Made by a program: the position numbers and the translations under genes | Shown here: in pieces, positions 56,011-64,000 of the stretch | How positions within the stretch are numbered: the first letter of the stretch is position 1 | Layout of the letters: each line of letters starts with the position of its first letter | Notes under the pieces: generated by a model | Databases searched by the model: none | What the model was told of the DNA's origin: nothing | What the model saw: the letters and a program-made list of their open reading frames with translations, nothing else | Source of the DNA: Heterodera schachtii | Taxonomy: Eukaryota; Nematoda; Chromadorea; Rhabditida; Heteroderidae | DNA length: 64,000 nucleotides | Direction of reading: 5' to 3' | Assembly (NCBI GenBank): GCA_023374025.1 | Contig: SIJG01000082.1 | Span: 459,464-523,463 of the forward strand

Positions 56011-57635
56011 ATGGCCTCGATTAACACCAGCTCTTCTGATCAAGTAACAAATAAAGAAATTTAATTTGAAATAAAAATAGCATTTTTTAAATTTTGTATT
56101 TGATTATTATTAGTTCCATTTTTAATTTTAATAAGAAATTTTGTAGTTTTATTTGGCCTACCGTTTCGCCGGTCCGTCCGCCGATTTGATTGTGCCGGCC
56201 GTTGCGGTGTATTTGGTTGCGTTAGTTGGCATTGTGTTGAACGGCACCGTTTTGGTGGTTACTGCCAAATCCAGGCAAATGCCATGGCATTTTTAAATAT
56301 TAAATTTTCCGATTTCCCATTTTTCAGTTCCCTCCGCGGCTCCGCCAATTTTCTGATGGCATTGATTTGTCTTTGTGAATTGGTCCACCAAATTGGGCAC
56401 ACTTTTTTCCTGGTTGTTGTCGTTTCTGGCACAAATTTTGTTAGTTTGCTCACTGCTGACTTATTTATGACGGTAAATTTTGAATTTTTGAAATTTATTT
56501 TTAAATATTCCAATTTTTAGCCAATGATTTTTGCTTTGAATTGTGGTTTAATGGCAATGTTTTGTGCTGCTTTTGACCGACTTTTTGCTGTTGCATTGCC
56601 ATTTAAGTAAGAAACAAATTAAAAAAATATTTGACTTAATTAACACCCACAAAACACTAATTAACCCTAATTAATCCTTTCAATCTAAGCCTGATTAAAA
56701 ATTTAATTATTTAATTAATTTATTTTAGACACTCCTCCATTTTCATTAAATACAAATTCCCATATTTGCTTGCACATGTGTTCATTTGTGTAATTTACGG
56801 TGCATTAATTCAATATTTTGTGCTTGATTATGCATTCGAAAATGCGGGAAAGTATGGCGCAATTTTAAAATAATTTTGATCTCCAAATTTATTTTAGTCC
56901 AACCACCGGAATGGTGGCCGAATCTCTGCAGGGCCCCGTTGGGCATAAATTCTTCGCCGGCACATTCATTATTTCATTGGGTAGCACCTGCTGTTATATG
57001 TCAATTTTTGTGTTCACACGATGCAAAAATGGCGGTAAATTTTGGCATTTATTTCTTTGGCATTTTATTTTCTGCCAAAAATTCAAATTGCTTTTTACAG
57101 TAACCCAACAGACGAACACACGAGTTTTACGGTCATTGGTCATCATTTTGTCTATTAACATTGGCGGATACCTAGTCAATTTGGTCATGTACCAGTTGCT
57201 GGATGCATTTGGCTCAATTTTGGGGTATTTTGTTTTATTTTTAAATTTAATTTTAAATTTTAAAAATTTTCCTAAGGCCTCCAGTTCGTGCGTGGCAATT
57301 CGGTTTTATTTCTGGCATTTTGTTAAACGCTACTGCGGGATCAAATGTGATTGTTCTTTATTTTTGCAGGTAATTATTATGCGAACATTTAAATTATTAT
57401 TATTTTTTATTTATTTGGTATATTTTTATTTTATTTAAAATTATAATTTTAGCATTGAATATCGCCGCGTTTTAAAAAAAGAATTCCAAGCGCTGAAGGG
57501 CTATTTTTATAACAAAAATGGTATTTAAATAATTAAAAAAGTCTAATATAAATTTAAAATTTACTGCAAATATTTTTAGCCGTCTTGGCGCAAAAAACCA
57601 AGTCCAAAATGATGCCAACCCAAAAAACAACATGA
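56011..57635 (+). CDS. srsx-like chemoreceptor G12 (class A-like tail, altered)
   Basis: Exons 56011-56043, 56147-56274, 56328-56472, 56521-56606, 56729-56851, 56898-57034, 57101-57224, 57277-57369, 57453-57520, 57580-57635 (TGA); 330 residues. The seven-helix core is fully open: FDRLFAVALPFK at the end of helix 3, TAGSNVIVLYFC in helix 7. Intron 2 uses a GC donor. In the last exon a one-base loss relative to G1 and G7 changes the frame, giving a short Lys-rich tail (LAQKTKSKMMPTQKTT) instead of the class A tail. From about 56337 to 57216 the sequence, introns included, is almost identical to G13, except exon 5. Confidence 0.83.
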
Positions 57636-57825
57636 AAATCATCCGATTAAGCCAACAGACAAATGTGAAAACCATCAATATGATTCGTTATTGAAACGAA
57701 ATTATTATTTTTTTAATTTTTTGTATTTTTTTTTAATTTAAAAATATAAAATCATTTAGTTTGGCATTATGAAAAAAAATAATAAGTCGGTTCCTTTCGG
57801 CACTTTTTTTCTCAAGTGATATTTA
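57636..57825. other. 3' flank of G12
   Basis: Short AT-rich spacer before the Gypsy remnant; no feature seen. Confidence 0.4.
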
Positions 57826-58866
57826 AAATTTTGAACGCCGGTCCGTTAAAATTACGCGTCTACCCCACCCAGCCTTTGACCCCTAGCCTTCGTGATGATA
57901 CAGCGGGTGGAGTTTCCAGACCGTTTTTTCGTAATTGCGGCAGTTGCCAGATACATTTTGTTCTGGCAAGCCATGGACCCAAATATCTTTTGAAGTGCCT
58001 CCATTGGTGCCTCCGTCGTTGTTCTTTTTCAGCATTTCCACTTCAGGCCTTAGTTATTTTGGCTCTCCTGTTGGGTTTCGTTCAGTTCAAGGCTTTCCTT
58101 ACAGGTCTGATCAATTTCTGGACTTAGCAAATGCGACAAACCATCGGCGTAATCGAAATTGTTTGTTGAACAATTGTCGATTTCGAAATCATACTTGATG
58201 AGCTTTCAAATCCAGCTTTGAAAATTTGTTGGCTCCCTTCAACACGCTAAACAATTCTCCCTGGCGCGGCAACGGATATTGGTGAATGTCGAGCCATTGG
58301 TTTACTGTGACTTTTAATCATAACACAGGCGAATTTTGTTCCCTGGTTTGGGTACAATCACCAAAGGTGTCGTCCAATCCGAATATGTCACTTGCTCCAA
58401 TACTCCATCTTTGAGCCATTTGTCGATGACCTCCACTTCGGGTCGTTATGCAAAAGGCACAGGACGTGGTTTGCACTTATTCGGTTGCAATTCCGGCTTG
58501 AATTTCAACGAAATTTGCCTTGTTGCCGCCGAGTCCGTCATTGAAGACTTCGCCGTACTTGAGAAGCACCGCTCCAAGCCAGGGGTGTTATTTTACCTGG
58601 TAAACCCGGCATTTGCCGGGTTTTTGGGGTCCGTGCCGGGTTTTTGCCGGGTTTTTGGAATTGCCGGGTTTTTGCCGGGTTTTGGTTTTTTTGCCGGGTT
58701 TCCTGTTCTATACTCATTTATTTGAATTTTATTAAACATTTCACCAAAATTAAGAGCCAACTATAGCTAACGTTCATTATTCAGGTTTATTTTATTCGAT
58801 CTCTAGTCTCTAGCTTAGCAGAATGTCGCAAAAATCTATTTCTGATTTCATTTCCAATGTTACTTA

Positions 58867-59075
58867 CAAAGGAAGGTCCCCGGGTGTCCGTGGGATTTCC
58901 GAATGAAATTTGGTGGGTGGATAGAGCAATTAAAAAAACTTTGGCACGTCATAACTCGGCACTAGTACTCATTCAGCAAAAAATAAAAACACTTTTCTTA
59001 AGAACCCATGGGGTGCTTTATCCACCCACCAAATTTCATTCGGAAATCCCGCGGACACCCGGGGACCTTCCTTTG
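58867..59075. mobile_element. PIF/Harbinger-type MITE nested in the hAT element
   Basis: 209 bp with 57-bp inverted repeats that differ at one base. It starts CAAAGGAAGGTCCCCGGGTG and ends with the complement, flanked by TTA on both sides (58864-58866 and 59076-59078). A 3-bp TWA duplication is the PIF/Harbinger signature. Near-identical arms point to a young insertion. Confidence 0.88.
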
Positions 59076-59112
59076 TTAGGAGCTCGAGGGCGACCGGTTC
59101 AATAGGAAAAAC

Positions 59113-59403
59113 GTGGATGAAAAATGGGCGGCTATTTTCAAAAATCCTAATTTTGTCCTGCTCAAATCACTAGTCTCTGCAATTCTATCAATTTTCCCTT
59201 CCAATGCCTTTTGTGAATCTGTCTTTTCTGTTCTCAAGAACATCAAAACGGACGAGAGGAATAGTATTGGCATACCTTTGTTGAATTCTCTTATTTCAAT
59301 CAAATTCAATTCAAAAATTTCGTGCCTAAATGTTCACAATTATTTTCTTTCATTGCCAAACTTGCTCAAACAGGTGAAAAGTGGTGATAAATATATTGTT
59401 TAA
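59113..59403 (+). pseudogene. hAT transposase C-terminal dimerisation domain fragment
   Basis: An open frame of about 95 codons. It contains the characteristic order ILSIFPSNAFCESVFSVLKN then IKTDERNSIGIPLLNSLISI and KFN, as in hAT family dimerisation domains (SNA..ER.FS...IK...RN.L....L..L..IK.N). It ends at a stop before the right terminal repeat. The DNA-binding and catalytic parts are absent, so this element could not have moved itself. Confidence 0.85.
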
Positions 59404-59690
59404 ATGTTTTTGAAGTTTTTTACAGTGAACAATTGACCTAAAAAATTGCCGGGTTTTTGCCGGGTTTTTGAAAATTTTTGCCGGGTTTTTGCCGGGTATT
59501 TCAACTGGTTTGCCGGGTTTTTAGGTTTTGGCGATAACACCCCTGCTCCAAGCTCTCGATCCACTGCCTTGCATTTGATTTCATTGACTGATCGGATTCC
59601 GAACGCTTTGTTGAGAACCGATTTGCAATTCACAAGGCATTCGTATCGGGTCGATTGCCGAGCCAATTATAGGGTATACGAAAAAACTTT

Positions 59691-60384
59691 GAGCAGTCGG
59701 GTTTAAAATTTTCTTATGAAATTAAAAAGAACAGAAAAACAATTAAATAATTTCCGTTTCCACTTTAAAGATCACAATTAATTTAATAATATAAAAGCCT
59801 CTGAAAATTCGTTATTAAAAAAACAGAAAAAACAATTAAATAATTTACGTTTCCACTTTAAAAGTCACAATTAATTTAAGATAAAAGCCTCTGAAAATTT
59901 ATTCCAACTAACCTCTCAGAAAAGAAAGTGCCAATTTAATTTCAATAATCATTTGTATTGACGCTTACCAAAGACAATTTTCATAAATTAAATTTACTTT
60001 TTGTTCCAAAGTTTTCATTTCAGAGGGCTGACATAAGACATTTGGACTTTTCATTTTTGTTAGCTTAAAATTTGTTTCCCTTATTCAACAAAATGTGCTA
60101 TTAAGATTTAAAAAATGTAATTAATTTTTTTGCGTTAATTATCATTTTTAAATAACTATTATTTTTTGGAGATTTTTTTTTGTTAATTTCCTATTGGCTA
60201 ATTAGCAAGTTAAGGCCTGAATACAACAAATAGAATTTTTAAAAAAATGAGACAGGAATGGGATCACCGCGCCAAAAAAGATGGGAATAAATGAAAAAAA
60301 CTAAATGGAAAAAAACTAACTTACGGCAGGGCGCCCATAGTTATATACTTGGGAATTTTTGAATTGAAGAAAATTTATTTAAAA
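59691..60384. other. Intergenic AT-rich DNA upstream of G13
   Basis: A word of the type ACAATTAAATAATTTCCGTT occurs twice (59739 and 59831), part of an about 90-bp direct duplication. No gene. A similar region precedes the receptor remnant region at 63480-63700. Confidence 0.4.
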
Positions 60385-60532
60385 AAATAATTCTCATATT
60401 AGCGTGGGATATTATACGCAAATTAAAAAAAAAAGAAAATATAAATACAGAAATTGAAGAATTATAATAAAAGAACTTAGATTCATTTTAAGCACATTAA
60501 AAATCACCAATTAGCCTAAATTACAACATAAA
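60385..60532 (+). promoter_or_regulatory. Diverged promoter block upstream of G13
   Basis: TCTCATATTAGCGTGGGATA and TATAATAAAAGAACTTAGATTC occupy the positions of the ACGTGGGATTTTT and CTATAAAAG blocks of G5, G6 and G8, with clear divergence. The match is positional as much as by sequence. Confidence 0.4.
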
Positions 60533-62374
60533 ATGGCATCAATTAACACCAGCTCAGATAATGCGGTAAAATTAATATTAAAATAAAATATGAAAAAAAT
60601 ATTTAAGTGAATAACAAATAACTTATATTCCTATAAACATTATTAACATTTTTCATCATATTTAAGTTTTCAGCTTTATTTGGCCTTCCGTTTCGCCGGT
60701 CCGTCCGCCGATTTGATTGTGCCGGCCGTTGCGCTGTATTTGGTTGTGATTGTTGGCATTGTGTTGAACAGCACAGTTTTAGTGGTCACTGTCAGATCCA
60801 GGCAAATGCCATGGCATTTTTAATTTAATTTAAAATTAAATTCCCATTTTTCAGTTCCCTCCGTGGCTCCGCCAATTTTCTGATGGCATTGATTTGTCTT
60901 TGTGAATTGGTCCACCAAATTGGGCACACTTTTTTCCTGGTTGTTGTCGTTTCTGGCACAAATTTTGTTAGTTTGCTCACTGCTGACTTAATTATGACGG
61001 TAAATTTTGAATTTTTGAAATTTATTTTTAAATATTCCAATTTTTAGCCAATGATTTTTGCTTTGAATTGTGGTTTAATGGCAATGTTTTGTGCTGCTTT
61101 TGACCGACTTTTTGCTGTTGCATTGCCATTTAAGTAAGAAACAAATTAAAAAAATATTTGACTTAATTAACACCCACAAAACACTAATTAACCCTAATTA
61201 ATCCTTTCAATCTAAGCCTGATTAAAAATTTAATTATTTAATTAATTTATTTTAGACACTCCTCCATTTTCACTAAATACAAATTCCCATATTTGCTTGG
61301 CCATTTGTTCATTTGTGTAATTTACGCTGCATTAGTTCAGTGTTTTGTGCTCGATTATGCATTCGAAAATGCGGGAAAGTATGGCGCAATTTTAAAATAA
61401 TTTTGATCTCCAAATTTATTTTAGTCCAACCACCGGAATGGTGGCCGAATCTCTGCAGGGCCCCGTTGGGCATAAATTCTTCGCCGGCACATTCATTATT
61501 TCATTGGGTAGCACCTGCTGTTATATGTCAATTTTTGTGTTCACACGATGCAAAAATGGCGGTAAATTTTGGCATTTATTTCTTTGGCATTTTATTTTCT
61601 GCCAAAAATTCAAATTGCTTTTTACAGTAACCCAACAGACGAACACACGAGTTTTACGGTCATTGGTCATCATTTTGTCTATTAACATTGGCGGATACCT
61701 AGTCAATTTGGTCATGTACCAGTTGCTGGATGCATTTGGCTCACTTTTGGGGTAAATATAATAATTTTTTTTTTCAATTTTCATTTAAATTAAAATATTC
61801 AATTTTTAAGTCCCCCAATTCGTGCGTGGCAATTCGGTTTTGTTGCTGGCATTTTGTTAAACGCTGCTGCGGGATCAAATGCAATTGTTCTTTATTTTTG
61901 CAGGTAATTATTAGGGATGACAATTTTATGTAAGAAAATTTGCAATGATGTAAATAAAGATTATTTTTTGGAAAAAAATCTTCGTAAACGGTGAAATAGT
62001 CACAAAAAGCCATCAGGTGTTAATTTATCAACAAAAAAAATATATATTTTTAACTTTTTTTCATTAAATATTATTTAAAATATATAAATTTAATAAATAT
62101 ATTTCTTTTTAATTGTTTTTTAATTAATATTTTAAGCACTGAATATCGCCAAGTGTTCAAAAAGGAACTCGGTTCATTGTTTGGTCGTTTCAGAAAAAAT
62201 AATGGTAACATTTTAAAAATTAAAATTTGTCTTTTTCTTAATTTTATTTTTGTTTTAAAATTTAATTAAATGTCATTTTTATTTTTATATAATTTAGTTG
62301 TTCAAATAATTGGTACGCCCCAAAAATGCAATATCAACCCAATCAACAATGATGCTATACTTCAAGCCAATTGA
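60533..62374 (+). CDS. srsx-like chemoreceptor G13 (class C), intact with shortened tail
   Basis: Exons 60533-60565, 60674-60801, 60855-60999, 61048-61133, 61256-61378, 61425-61561, 61628-61751, 61811-61903, 62137-62204, 62298-62374 (TGA); 337 residues. Intron 2 has a GC donor. The core motifs are those of G12 because exons 3-7 and introns 3-6 are nearly identical to it, but exon 5 differs at nine positions. Exons 8-10 are class C: TEYRQVFKKELGSLFGRF, then VVQIIGTPQKCNINP. The last exon loses part of the Asn-rich stretch and stops early at QAN. Intron 8 (61904-62136) holds a fragment of the AT-rich transposon family (TTAGGGATGACAATTTTATG at 61911). Confidence 0.87.
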
Positions 62375-63237
62375 CGATAATAATAAGAAATGTTAATACA
62401 CAAATTCGTCACCACTAATTTATAAAAATTTCATTTTTAATCAAAAAAAAAATTAATTTTTCATACAATATGCCAAAAATTATAATAAAAAAAAGATACT
62501 TATTAAAATTCCCCTACTTTAATAGGAAAAATTTAATGTGTCGACCGTCACATTTTGTCAAGTTGTTATACGATTTAAGCAACTTTTTAATCTAAAAAAT
62601 ACGAAATAATGTTGGAAATCGTCATTTTTTCAATTTTTGAAATTAAAATGATTAAAAAAATGTTTATCATATTAAATAAAAAAGACCCGAGCGTGTTTGT
62701 CTCAAATGAAAAAATTAAGCGCAGAAATGCGTTGTTTGAGTTCCTTCAAAAAAATATTGTCTGAGCCCTAGTTATGACTAGGGCTCAAAATCAAAAATGG
62801 ACAATATGGACTACAAATGCCCGAAATATGGACTAAAAAGCTCAAAAATGGCCAAATATGGACTAAAAACTGACAAAAATTAAATTTTAAACACTCAAAA
62901 ATTCCAAAAATATTGAATATTTGCATAAACAAATTAAAAAATACACTCAACTACCAAAAAAGTGAATTTAAACCTAAAAATGCTAAATTTTTATCAAATT
63001 CTAGTTTCATAATTTCAAATCAAATATATCTCAAGCTCATTCTGTTGTCAGTTTTTGGCTTTTTTTTGCTCTGATCCCCCAAATTGATCAGAAAAAATCG
63101 ATCAAATGAAAAGTCCAGCAAAAATATGTTAATTTGATGCATTTTTTCCTCTTACATTTAAGACCCATTTGACATGGGTTGTTCAGTCAGACCCGCATGA
63201 CTGATACTGAATTATTTTGATTTTTGTTTTCAAAAAT
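62375..63237. other. Intergenic AT-rich DNA
   Basis: 62790-62880 has four words of the type AAATATGGACTAAAA, complementary to the TCCATATTTT repeats at 55290. No gene seen. Confidence 0.4.
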
Positions 63238-63400
63238 TTGGTTGTGATTGTTGGCACTCTGTTCAACGGCACAGTTTTGGTGGTCACTGTAAAATGATTT
63301 GTCTTTGTGAATTGGTCCACCAAATGGGCCACATTTTCTTATTGGCATTTCGGGCACAATTTTATGAGTGTGCTGCTCACTGCTGACTTAATTATGTAGA
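63238..63400 (+). pseudogene. srsx-like receptor remnant, exons 2-3 fused by deletion
   Basis: Begins with the 3' half of exon 2 (TTGGTTGTGATTGTTGGCAC, helix 1 with FNGTVLVVTVK). It jumps directly to the middle of exon 3 (ATTTGTCTTTGTGAATTGG, helix 2) without intron 2 or the first half of exon 3, then continues to GCTGACTTAATTATG and TAG. The joint is not at exon borders, so this is a deletion and not a processed copy. Several small indels are present and no later exons follow. Confidence 0.75.
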
Positions 63401-64000
63401 AACGCTAATATTTCTTGAACATTTTTTCTAATTTATTTAATTTTTCAATAATGAAATCTCTGACAATTGAACTGTCAATAAAAAGAAATTGAATTAATTT
63501 TTAATATGTCCCAAAGCAATTTTAATTTAATTGGAAACAATTTTTAAGCCAAAACGAATGAATAATTAGTCCAATAAAAAAAAAGTTAATTATGGCACTT
63601 AACCATTGGTCAAACAAAAATGGGACTGAAATGGAAACATCTACGCCAAAAAATTGGAAATTGATAAAAAATGACTTACGTCTAGGGCGTCCAATTTGAT
63701 ATTGAAATTTTAAAATTTTATAGAAGACAATTTATTAGGGAGAATTAATTCTCACATTAGCTGGTTAAATTCGCATTTTAGTAGCTCGGGTTCAAATCCA
63801 ATTCAAAAATAAAAATTTGAATAATGTATAATATAATTAAATATTTTAAAAAATCATTTTTAAGACTAAAAAATCTATAATAGTTTTTCTTTATTAAAAA
63901 TAAGCAAAAAATAATAATAAACCTTAGGCATAAAAACTTCAGTTTTGAGGCCCCATGACTTTTTGGTCTCTTCCTATGGAAGCGTAATATTAAAAATTCT
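63401..64000. other. Intergenic; diverged receptor upstream sequence at the right edge
   Basis: 63690-63790 resembles the upstream block of G13 (GGGCGTCCAATTTGATATTG, AATTCTCACATTAGCTGG). This suggests that another receptor copy or its remnant starts beyond the window. GGTTCAAATCC at 63789-63799 looks like a tRNA B box, with no convincing A box. No gene seen. Confidence 0.35.

Larger units (their letters stand above)
58580..59545 (+). mobile_element. hAT transposon, deleted, with 8-bp target duplication
   Basis: 966 bp. Ends CAGGGGTGTTATTTTACC and (reversed) CAGGGGTGTTATCGCC, flanked by a perfect 8-bp duplication CTCCAAGC (58572-58579 and 59546-59553). Subterminal repeats of TTTGCCGGGTTTTTGCCGGG occur at both ends. 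The only coding piece is the C-terminal dimerisation domain at 59113-59403. A Harbinger-type MITE is nested at 58867-59075. It is inserted in the reverse-transcriptase part of the Gypsy remnant. Confidence 0.92.
57826..59690 (-). mobile_element. Gypsy-type retrotransposon pol remnant, host of nested insertions
   Basis: Minus strand, in order from the right: CKSVLNKAFGIRSVNEIKCK (near 59600); after the hAT insertion, VLLKYGEVFNDGLGG-like sequence; then CKPRPVPFA and EVIDKWLKDGVLEQ; then VNQWLDIHQYPLPRQGELF and KFSKLDLKAHQ, the start of a Ty3/Gypsy reverse transcriptase. After a large internal deletion come FDYADGLSHLL, like the post-RNase H linker, and TTEAPMEALQKIFG then HGLPEQ, like an integrase core. 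Several stops and frame changes show it is long dead. Plus-strand frames at 57816-58725 are antisense shadows. Confidence 0.7.

Noticed and set aside
57816..58725. Plus-strand open frames of 87-129 codons
   Set aside because: They are antisense to the Gypsy pol remnant, whose minus-strand translation shows clear reverse transcriptase and integrase words.
63238..63400. Retroposed (intronless) receptor copy
   Set aside because: Exon 2 and exon 3 are joined inside the exons, not at their borders, so a deletion explains it better than reverse transcription of spliced mRNA.

Overview
The window reads as AT-rich nuclear DNA of a nematode. The evidence is a tandem family of multi-exon seven-transmembrane chemoreceptor genes of the nematode srsx type, short GT-AG introns ending in TTTTCAG or TTTTTAG, and several classes of eukaryotic transposon. 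A parasitic tylenchid-type worm is plausible, but that is inference. All exon models were built by hand from splice signals, reading frame and comparison among the paralogs inside the window.

The backbone is 13 srsx-like receptor copies, here called G1 to G13: G1 4768-5986 (+), G2 8337-9862 (+), G3 13536-15222 (+), G4 21131-22799 (+), G5 24638-25756 (+, cut off), G6 29555-31281 (+), G7 36165-34416 (-), G8 36992-38788 (+), G9 40065-41779 (+), G10 44631-46540 (+), G11 50188-48450 (-), G12 56011-57635 (+), G13 60533-62374 (+). There are also orphan fragments near 2097, 10889 and 63238. G3, G4, G6, G9, G11, G12 and G13 keep an open frame through all exons. G1, G2, G5, G7, G8 and G10 carry truncations or frameshifts. 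The copies fall into three classes by their 3' end. Class A (G1, G7, G12) has a tenth exon with a SANPNNN-type tail. Class B (G2, G3, G4, G11) stops inside exon 9. Class C (G6, G8, G9, G10, G13) has a tenth exon rich in Asn; G5 resembles C upstream but has lost its 3' half. Class B genes carry a shared upstream cassette with a divergent tRNA-like sequence. Class C genes share a compact TATA-containing promoter block.

Between the genes lies a dense, nested mobile-element landscape. It includes a Mutator-like MITE with 9-bp target duplications (908-1643; a second copy at 51108-51753 has split a tRNA-like sequence). A young LTR element with 290-bp repeats sits at 16351-19149; its only recognisable coding region resembles an SGNH/GDSL hydrolase. 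Two decayed Gypsy-type pol remnants lie on the minus strand. One (31885-33345) is broken by a foldback element and a hAT MITE. The other (57826-59690) is broken by a hAT element that itself contains a Harbinger-type MITE. Two FLYWCH/MULE-type transposase remnants (42098-44000 and 53443-54965) have ends made of GTTTCGGCGCC repeats; the first has received a LINE-like ORF1 fragment and a hAT MITE.

One non-receptor, non-transposon gene fragment is visible on the minus strand near 3110-3585. The intact receptors probably act in chemosensory neurons as G-protein-coupled receptors; no ligand can be inferred. Remaining intergenic DNA is AT-rich and repeat-derived.
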